A stretch of DNA of 64,000 nt from Nocardia thailandica NBRC 100428 (GTDB taxonomy: Bacteria > Actinomycetota > Actinomycetes > Mycobacteriales > Mycobacteriaceae). Below are positions 58,340-64,000 of this stretch, piece by piece. Under the pieces are notes generated by a model, which saw only the letters and a program-made list of their open reading frames with translations, was not told the origin of the DNA and made no database searches. Positions within the stretch are counted from its first letter, which is position 1. Each line of letters begins with the position of its first letter. A program made the position numbers and the translations under genes. The stretch lies in contig NZ_BAGK01000113.1 of assembly GCF_000308795.1 (NCBI RefSeq), forward strand, positions 1-64,000, in the 5' to 3' direction.

Positions 58340-59890
58340 GTGTTCGACCCCGGTACGGGGATCTGGTCGGGGGGGTTTGCCGCGGATGGTGGCGCGCTGG
58401 TCGCGCCGGGACCCGGTGGGGTGCGGGCGCACTGTCACCGGCCGCCGCTCGTGCGGCCCGCCGCCCTGACCCGCGTGCCCCGGCCCGCGCGCCTGCCGCT
58501 GGCGCCCGCGCAGGAACGGATGTGGGACGCCGTGCGGCGTGGCCGGTCCGCGGACTGGAATGTCGCCAAGGCGGTCCGGTTGCGCGGCATGCCGATCGAT
58601 ACCGAGGCCCTGTGCGCGGCGGTGCGCTCGGTGGTGGCCCGCCACGAACCGCTGCGCACCCGGTTCCTCGAGGGCGACACGGGCCCGGTTCAGGTGATCG
58701 AGGAACCCGCCGAGCTGGACGTGGACCTGGCGGTGCGGCCGTGCGCGGAGCCCGAGCTCGCGGACGTGCTGGGCGAACTGGCCTGCCGTCCCTTCGATCT
58801 CGCGGGCGCGGGGCCGATCCGGGCCCGGGTGTTCGTCCTCGCGCCCGACGACGTGGTGCTGGCCCTGGTGGTGCACCACATCGCGGTCGACGGGCGTTCC
58901 CTCGGCCCGCTCGTGCGTGACCTGGTCACCGCCTACCTGGCCCACCGCGACGGGACCCCGCCGGACTGGCGGCCGCTGCCGGTCGGCTACGGCGACTACA
59001 CGCTGTGGAAGCACGCCCAGCTGGGCGAGTTCACCGACGAATGGAGCCGGGCCACCCAGCAGTTGCGCTACTGGGCCAACGCGCTGGCCGGGCGCCCCGC
59101 GCTGCTGGATCTGCCCGCCCGCGACCCGGCCGACGTCGCCGTGGACGCCGACCCGGTCGCGGGCGGCCTGCTGCCGGTCTCGCTGCCGCCGCGGGTGCAC
59201 GCGGGCCTGCTCGCGCTGGCCCGGCAGGGGCAGGCGAGCCTGCTGATGGTGTTGCAGGCCGCGTTCGCGCTCTCGGTCGGCGCGTTCGCCCGCTGCGCCG
59301 ATGTCACCGTGGCCACGGCGGTCTCGGGCCGTGACCACCGGCTGCTCGACGACCTGGTCGGCAACTTCTCCGACGACGTCCTGCTGCGGGTGCGCCTCGA
59401 CCGATCCGCCGACGTGGACGAACTCCTCGACCAGGTCCGCCGGGTCGCGCTGGCGGCCTACGCCCACCCGGACACCCCGAACCCGCGGCTCAAGCGCTGC
59501 CTCATGCAGGACGCGCGGCTGCCCCTGTTCCAGGCCACCCTCATCCTCCAGCGCGCCGACGCGGCGCGCGTGGCGCGGGCCGACACCGCCGCGCCGGGCC
59601 TGTCGGTGAGCGAGGTGCCCACCGGGGTGGTGCGCGCCAAGCACGACCTCGAGTTCGGGCTCACCGAGCACTACGATCCCGCCGGCGCGCCCGCGGGCAT
59701 CGACGGCGCCTTCCTGTATCCGCTGGCACGCTTCGACCGGGCCACGGTGCGGTCGTTCCTGCGCCGCTTCGAGGCGGTGGTGGAGATGCTGGCGGGCGGC
59801 TATCGGGGGCCGCTGGTCGCGCTGCTGGCCGCCACCGACCCGGCCGTCGTGCCGGTGCGGGCCCGGCAGGCGACCCGGATCCTGGTGTGA
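58340..59890 (+). CDS. Stand-alone NRPS-type condensation-domain protein
   Basis: About 516 residues with a single condensation domain (CoA-dependent acyltransferase fold) and no carrier or adenylation domain. It begins near residue 54 with LPLAPAQERMW (C1). The catalytic VVHHIAVDGRSLGPL (C3, HHxxxDG, second His H180) is complete, followed by VGYGDYTLWKHAQ and VSGRDHRLLDDLVGNFSDDVLL (C5-like). Such proteins make amide or ester bonds, as in PapA-type acyltransferases, or are orphan NRPS parts. GTG 58340 follows GAGGAGGG at 58323-58330. It faces the PLP-enzyme operon tail to tail, 4 bases apart, and may act in that pathway. Confidence 0.88.
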   Translation: MFDPGTGIWSGGFAADGGALVAPGPGGVRAHCHRPPLVRPAALTRVPRPARLPLAPAQERMWDAVRRGRSADWNVAKAVRLRGMPIDTEALCAAVRSVVARHEPLRTRFLEGDTGPVQVIEEPAELDVDLAVRPCAEPELADVLGELACRPFDLAGAGPIRARVFVLAPDDVVLALVVHHIAVDGRSLGPLVRDLVTAYLAHRDGTPPDWRPLPVGYGDYTLWKHAQLGEFTDEWSRATQQLRYWANALAGRPALLDLPARDPADVAVDADPVAGGLLPVSLPPRVHAGLLALARQGQASLLMVLQAAFALSVGAFARCADVTVATAVSGRDHRLLDDLVGNFSDDVLLRVRLDRSADVDELLDQVRRVALAAYAHPDTPNPRLKRCLMQDARLPLFQATLILQRADAARVARADTAAPGLSVSEVPTGVVRAKHDLEFGLTEHYDPAGAPAGIDGAFLYPLARFDRATVRSFLRRFEAVVEMLAGGYRGPLVALLAATDPAVVPVRARQATRILV

Positions 59891-59894
59891 GTCC

Positions 59895-61205
59895 TCAGCG
59901 GTCGCGTTCGAGCGGGAAGCCGCCGTCGCGCCAGGCGGTGATGCCGCCGGCGAGGCTGTAGGCGTCGTATCCGGCCGCGCGCGCCCGCGCGGCGAACCGG
60001 CGCGACACCTCGCCGACCGGGCACACGAACACCACCGGGCGCGACCGGGGGAAGGGCATGCCCTCGGCCAGCAGGTCGTCGAGCTGGTCGTCGCGCAGGT
60101 TCAGCGCTCCCGGCACGTGCCCGATGCGGTAGGCCATGGCGCCGCGGGTGTCGACCACGACGGGCCTGCCCGCCCGGTCGAGTTCGGCCAGGTGGGCGGG
60201 TTCGAGTTCCGGTGCGGCCGGTGCGGTCTCGGGCGCGACGGCGGCGGCGCGGCCGAACAGGTCGGGCCGCCGCTGCCGCAGATACGACAGGTAGGGCTCG
60301 AGCCGGTCGCAGACCACCAGCACCGCAACCAGCGGCCTGCCCGGCACCGGTTCGGCCTTGCCGAGGACCTCGAGCGCGGCGGCGTACCCGGCGCCGCTGG
60401 TCGGGCCCGCGAGCAGCCCGTAGCCACGGACCAGCCCCAGGGTGGCCTCCACGGCGCGGGCCGAGTCCACGGTGACGATCTCGTCGTAGAACTCCGGCCG
60501 GAACAGGCCGACCTCCCACATCTCGCGCTCGGACCGGATGCCGGGCACGAAGTCGTCGCGGCCCGAGACCACGCCGATCGTGCGCAGCCCCGGATGGCGG
60601 GTGGCGAGGAAGGCCGCGGTGCCCCGGGTGGAGCCGGTCGTGCCGAGGCCGCCGATCAGGTAGTCGACGTGGCGGACGCCCGCCGCGGCGAGGTCGTCGT
60701 GGATCTCGCGGCCGGTGCCGTGGAAGTGGGCGTCGAGGTTCTTCTCGTTGGTGTACTGCGAGGGGTGGAACCAGCGGTCCGGCGCCTGGTCGACGGTCTG
60801 CTCGATGACCGCGCCGACGTCGTTGGGCGCGTGGGGGTCCGGGCACTCCGAGAGCCCCGGCAGCTCCACGATCTCGGTCCCGAGGGCCTGCAGCAGCTCG
60901 CGGACCTCGTCCACCCGGATGCGGTTGGTGACCGCGCGCAGCGGGATGCCGTAGAGGCCGCCGAGGACGCGCAGGGCCTTGGCGGTGTTGCCGCTGGAGG
61001 CCTCGATGAGCGAACGGCCCTCGGCGCGGAGGCGGTCGAGCTCCTCGCGCAGCATGCCCCAGGCGACGCGGTCCTTGACCGACCCGAAGGGGTTGTGCGA
61101 CTCCAGTTTCGCGTACAGCTCGACGTGCGGCAGGCCGTGCACGTCCGGGTCGAGGCGCAGCAGCGGCGTGCCGCCGATGAGTTCGGTGATGTGCCGGTGG
61201 ATCAT
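59895..61205 (-). CDS. Cysteine-synthase-like PLP enzyme fused to rhodanese
   Basis: A 436-residue fusion. Residues 1-320 are a fold-type II PLP enzyme of the cysteine synthase/SbnA group: PLP lysine K44 in NPFGSVKDR, substrate loop ASSGNTAKAL and the phosphate-cradle GGLGTTGSTRG. The C-terminal 100 residues are a rhodanese domain with putative active Cys C395 in FVCPVGEVS and AGGITAWRDGG. The fusion suggests sulfur handling (a persulfide donor) joined to beta-replacement on an activated serine. From memory a Rhizobium NGR234 relative would be y4xP. The ATG overlaps the decarboxylase stop. Confidence 0.87.
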   Translation of the reverse strand: MIHRHITELIGGTPLLRLDPDVHGLPHVELYAKLESHNPFGSVKDRVAWGMLREELDRLRAEGRSLIEASSGNTAKALRVLGGLYGIPLRAVTNRIRVDEVRELLQALGTEIVELPGLSECPDPHAPNDVGAVIEQTVDQAPDRWFHPSQYTNEKNLDAHFHGTGREIHDDLAAAGVRHVDYLIGGLGTTGSTRGTAAFLATRHPGLRTIGVVSGRDDFVPGIRSEREMWEVGLFRPEFYDEIVTVDSARAVEATLGLVRGYGLLAGPTSGAGYAAALEVLGKAEPVPGRPLVAVLVVCDRLEPYLSYLRQRRPDLFGRAAAVAPETAPAAPELEPAHLAELDRAGRPVVVDTRGAMAYRIGHVPGALNLRDDQLDDLLAEGMPFPRSRPVVFVCPVGEVSRRFAARARAAGYDAYSLAGGITAWRDGGFPLERDR

Positions 61206-62599
61206 CGCACCTCCGGTGGGCGGTGGTCGGCGTCCGCGGCGACGGTGTACCGGGTGCCGTGGTGGGTCACCGCGACCCGGGCGGGGGTGGGGTGCAGCGA
61301 GGCCGACGCGGCGGACAGGTCCATGTGGTAGGCGGCGGTGTTGGGGAAGGCGATCAGGTCCTCGGCCCGCGGCGGGCGGGGCAGGCGGACCCGGCGGACG
61401 GTGACCAGGTCGCGCTCGAGGCACAGCCGACCGGCGCAGTGCACCCCGACCGGGTCGCCGGGGCCCTCGCCGAGCAGGATCGGGTCGACCAGGACCTCCT
61501 GGCCCGCGGCGGTCACGGTGTCGCGGCTGAGGTCCACGTGGGCCAGGGTCACGCCGTCGGCGGTGTGCTTGACGAATTCGACCCGGGCGAGGGTGATCCC
61601 GGCGCCGTCCACCAGCGACTTGCCGGGTTCGAGCCAGAGCTCGAACTGGTTGTCGGTGAGGACCTGGGACAGGCTGCGGCCGCCCTGGCCCGGCAGCGGG
61701 GAGTCGAGCAGGGCGGTGAGCGCGGTGGCTGCGGGTTCCTGGTTGGCGTACTTGTGGAACACCGGCAGCCCGCGCACCGCCCCCGCCTCCACCTGCAGGC
61801 CGAAACCCGCGCCGCCCCACCCGAGGCCGGGGCCGTTGCCGAGCAGCCCGGCACGCAGGGCGTCGAGGTAGGCGTCGTAGGAGTCGGCGTCGGTGAACAC
61901 CTGGCGCAGGCCGCCTCCCACGTCGAGCACCGTCGGGGCGAGATCGGCGGCGTAGGCGTATTCGAGCAGGTCGAGACAGTGCGCGGCCGCGCGGACCCGC
62001 TCGGCGGTGGCCGCGGTGTCGAGATGGAAGGAGAATCCGGCCAGCGCCAGACCGTGCCGGGCGACCCGGTCGACCGCCGCGCGCGCCGACGCCAGGTCGA
62101 TGCCGAAGCGGCTCGTCGCGCTGCCCGGGAAACCCGAGACCCGCAGCAGCACCGGGGCCTCGGCGCCGAGCTCGGCCAGGGTGTCGAGCTCCCAGACGTT
62201 GTCGGCGTTGACGCACACTCCCGCCGCGACGGCCGCGCGCAGCGCGGGACGGCCCTTGGGCCCGGTCATCTCGATCCGCTCGGCGCCGAAGCCGGCCGCC
62301 AGGGCGGAGTCGAGTTCGGGGACGGAGGCGACGTCGACGGCGATGCCCGCGGCGGCGGCCTCGACGACGAACGCGCGCGACCGGTTCACCTTGTGCGCGT
62401 AGCAGATCCGGTGCGGGTGCGGGCGCGGCGCCAGCACCGCGCGCAGGGCGGCCAGGTTGGCCGCGAAGACCCGCGGGAAGACGACGTGGACCGGCGTGCC
62501 GAAGCGCGCGACGACCTCGGCCACCGCCGCCGGGTCGGCGAGGAAGGCGGCGACCTCCGGGGCCAGCCGGGCCGGGACCGCCGGTGGCGGGGCGCTCAT
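61202..62599 (-). CDS. Y4yA-like PLP-dependent decarboxylase (fold type III)
   Basis: A 465-residue alanine-racemase-fold enzyme related to diaminopimelate and ornithine decarboxylases. PLP lysine K70 is in RICYAHKVNRS. VDVASVPELDSALAAGF, the FSFHLDT strand, the phosphate-binding DVGGGLRQVF and ELWLEPGKSLVDGAG follow in the expected order. The usual C-terminal catalytic Cys region reads VGVHCAGRLCLERD. The closest group I can name is the Y4yA family. Substrate unknown; its tight coupling to a cysteine-synthase-like enzyme points to a diamino acid or S-containing amino acid. Confidence 0.85.
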   Translation of the reverse strand: MSAPPPAVPARLAPEVAAFLADPAAVAEVVARFGTPVHVVFPRVFAANLAALRAVLAPRPHPHRICYAHKVNRSRAFVVEAAAAGIAVDVASVPELDSALAAGFGAERIEMTGPKGRPALRAAVAAGVCVNADNVWELDTLAELGAEAPVLLRVSGFPGSATSRFGIDLASARAAVDRVARHGLALAGFSFHLDTAATAERVRAAAHCLDLLEYAYAADLAPTVLDVGGGLRQVFTDADSYDAYLDALRAGLLGNGPGLGWGGAGFGLQVEAGAVRGLPVFHKYANQEPAATALTALLDSPLPGQGGRSLSQVLTDNQFELWLEPGKSLVDGAGITLARVEFVKHTADGVTLAHVDLSRDTVTAAGQEVLVDPILLGEGPGDPVGVHCAGRLCLERDLVTVRRVRLPRPPRAEDLIAFPNTAAYHMDLSAASASLHPTPARVAVTHHGTRYTVAADADHRPPEVR

Positions 62600-63825
62600 C
62601 CCACCGGGGTGCCCGGCGCGGGGGCGGGGGCCTCCTCGACGGGGTTGTAGCCGCCGTCGCGCAGTGCCTCGAAGGCCCGGAACCGGTTGCGGGGGCTGCG
62701 GAACTGCGCGACCACCTGTTTGCTCGCGAGGTCGATGGAGGTCACCGGGATGTCCATGGCGGTGAGCACCGCGGTGATCGTGCGCACGCAGTGCGCGCAG
62801 CTCATGTCGGGCACGTAGAAGACCGGCCCGCCGGGCAGCTGCTCCTCCCCGGCGCCCGCGCCCGCCGGGACGGCCTCGACGTGCGCGACCACGCGGGCGA
62901 AGGTCTCCACGAAATGGTCGACGACGGCGCCGAGGACGTGGGCGTGCCCGCCGCCCGAGTGCTGCGGCGCCGCGGCGGGGCAGGACGGTCGGGTGCCGGG
63001 TTCCAGCAGCGCGTACTGGCGCGAGATCAGGTCGAGATCGTCGTGGTAGCGCGCGATCGCGGCCTCGGTGGACAGGCCCTCCTCGGTGGTGGCGCGCCGC
63101 ATGACGCGGTGCGCGTCGGCGATGGTGGCCTCCTTCATCGCCCGCAGGGTGGCGGCGGTGTCGGCGGTGTAGCGCAGCGTGCCGTCGGGCAGGGCGCGCA
63201 GGCGGGCCGGGATCATGCCACGCCGGTAGGTGGAGGCCTGCAGCTCCCAGAACCAGCCCGTGGCCACGGCGGTGAAGATCCCCGAGTCGCGCAGCGCACG
63301 GGCGAACCCGGCCGGGTCGCGGTGGGGCGTGTCGGCCAGCAGCAGCGCGTGCTGGGCCAGGGCACGTCCGGCCGCCTCGATGCCGACCCGGAAGATCTGC
63401 CCGGGTTCGCGATCGGTCGTGGTGCCCTCGAGGACCGCGCGGTCGTCGGCGGTCACCGCCGCCGACCGCGCGGCCAGGGCGCCTGCGTCGAGCTCGGCCC
63501 ACAGCCGCAGCACCGTCTCGCGCACGGCGAGCGGGATCACCGGCAGGTCGTCGCAGTGACCGGTGTTGGGAATGCCCGCGCTGTCGGTCCAGGTGATCCG
63601 GTGCGCGGCGGCGCGTACCTGGTCGGGGCGGCAGGGCCGCATGAAGCGTTCCAGGTACAGCCGCTGCGCCGTGGTGAGGTGGCCGCCCGGCTCCGGGATC
63701 ACCGGCGTGCTGCGGTATTCCAGGCGCACCGGCGCCGGGGGCGCGACCGGGCCGAAGAGCCCGGGGCGGGCCAGGTCGGCGAGGACACGGGCGGCGGCAC
63801 GACGGTCGTAGCGGGGTGGGTACAT
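62596..63825 (-). CDS. Unknown protein with C-terminal heavy-metal-associated (HMA) domain
   Basis: A 409-residue protein. Residues 1-300 are mostly helical, with no domain I recognise (MYPPRYDRRAAARVL; TWTDSAGIPNTGHCDDLPVI; GWFWELQASTYRRGMIP). A short Cys/His-rich stretch follows (PSCPAAAPQHSGGGHAHVLG, about 287-306). The last 75 residues are an HMA domain with metal motif DMSCAHC (C343, C346), as in Cu/Zn chaperones. The fusion suggests metal binding or delivery within the pathway. The ATG lies after a 29-base gap from the aminotransferase; its stop overlaps the decarboxylase start. Confidence 0.8.
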   Translation of the reverse strand: MYPPRYDRRAAARVLADLARPGLFGPVAPPAPVRLEYRSTPVIPEPGGHLTTAQRLYLERFMRPCRPDQVRAAAHRITWTDSAGIPNTGHCDDLPVIPLAVRETVLRLWAELDAGALAARSAAVTADDRAVLEGTTTDREPGQIFRVGIEAAGRALAQHALLLADTPHRDPAGFARALRDSGIFTAVATGWFWELQASTYRRGMIPARLRALPDGTLRYTADTAATLRAMKEATIADAHRVMRRATTEEGLSTEAAIARYHDDLDLISRQYALLEPGTRPSCPAAAPQHSGGGHAHVLGAVVDHFVETFARVVAHVEAVPAGAGAGEEQLPGGPVFYVPDMSCAHCVRTITAVLTAMDIPVTSIDLASKQVVAQFRSPRNRFRAFEALRDGGYNPVEEAPAPAPGTPVG

Positions 63826-63854
63826 CGCTGCTCCTGGGTCGGCGGGACAGGGGG

Positions 63855-64000
63855 TCAGCGCAGCTGCGCCGCGATCCGGCGCAGACAGGTCAGGAATCGG
63901 TCGATCTCGTCGGGTGTGGTGTAGACGTGGGTGCTCACCCGGACCGAGCCCGCGGACTCGTCGGCGCCGGGCACGCAGTGTGCCCCGGTGCGGACCAGGA
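63855..64000 (-). CDS. Class V aminotransferase / cysteine desulfurase-like protein (partial)
   Basis: The last 47 codons of a gene running off the right edge. The fragment contains LVRTGAHCVPG, SVRVSTHVYTTPDEIDRFL and a basic end. This is the C-terminal signature of class V PLP enzymes such as SufS/IscS or isopenicillin N epimerase-like proteins (HC loop and VRxSxxxYxT-EID). It is upstream on the same strand as the HMA protein and probably the first known member of the same operon. Whether it is a desulfurase feeding the rhodanese fusion cannot be decided from the fragment. Confidence 0.75.
   Translation of the reverse strand, partial: LVRTGAHCVPGADESAGSVRVSTHVYTTPDEIDRFLTCLRRIAAQLR

Noticed and set aside
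1..64000. tRNA, rRNA, CRISPR, insertion sequence or prophage genes
   Set aside because: Reading both strands I saw no tRNA-like cloverleaf ending in CCA, no repeat-spacer array, no transposase or integrase motif and no terminal inverted repeats around any block.

Overview
The window is a very GC-rich chromosomal segment of a mycolic-acid-containing actinomycete, most likely Nocardia or a close relative. The evidence is an antigen-85-like mycolyltransferase, a fused HadA/HadB-type FAS-II dehydratase, a MeaB GTPase close to the mycobacterial protein, a mycobacterial-style LigC plus stand-alone LigD-type polymerase pair, many GTG starts and 4-nt start/stop overlaps. I see no rRNA, tRNA, CRISPR array, transposase or phage gene.

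Layout. 1-9.8 kb: metabolic and housekeeping genes (meaB, an RDD membrane protein, a zinc-ribbon protein, the secreted mycolyltransferase, a nucleoside hydrolase/amidohydrolase pair, a TetR-FAD monooxygenase divergon with visible operator repeats, a CoA-transferase). 9.8-17.6 kb: an MFS transporter divergent from three flavoprotein genes (DszC-like, DszA/NtaA-like, StyA-like), then a DUF1905 protein, a YbdK-type carboxylate-amine ligase and a small membrane protein. 17.7-24.0 kb: a compact lipid/polyketide operon of a fatty acyl-AMP ligase, a free acyl carrier protein and a KS-AT-ACP polyketide synthase whose C-terminus is an alpha-oxoamine synthase. An operator-like dyad lies just upstream.

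24.0-45.2 kb: a surface-polysaccharide locus. Eighteen recognisable genes plus one putative 42-codon mini-gene run on the minus strand (43.2 to 24.0 kb), mostly overlapping by 4 nt. They encode sugar-nucleotide enzymes (RfbF, RmlC-like, SDR, PIG-L deacetylase, GSA-type aminotransferase, two C-methyltransferase-family proteins), five glycosyltransferases, a flippase, a polymerase-like membrane protein, a Wzz-like chain-length protein with a degenerate kinase domain, a frameshifted pectate-lyase-fold lipoprotein, a two-domain acetyltransferase and a DUF218 protein. The initiating polyprenyl-phosphate sugar transferase is divergent, across a 493-bp intergenic region with a perfect inverted repeat. 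The last genes of this operon and the PKS operon converge and overlap.

45.2-58.1 kb: an SDR, a NarL-type two-component system divergent from a secreted lipase (three regularly spaced half-sites between them), fused HadAB, a type II thioesterase, a zinc-ribbon SDR lacking the catalytic Tyr, a TetR regulator, small membrane proteins, the LigC/PolDom pair and an extended cold-shock protein. 58.3-64 kb: a stand-alone condensation-domain enzyme facing a tightly coupled operon of a cysteine-synthase/rhodanese fusion, a Y4yA-like PLP decarboxylase, an unknown protein with a C-terminal heavy-metal-binding (HMA) domain, and a class V aminotransferase cut by the window edge. This looks like an amino-acid-derived, possibly metal-related, specialised pathway.

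The best candidates for undescribed biology are the FAAL/ACP/PKS-oxoamine-synthase operon and the PLP/rhodanese/HMA cluster. All functional calls come from reading motifs and family resemblance; no database search was run.
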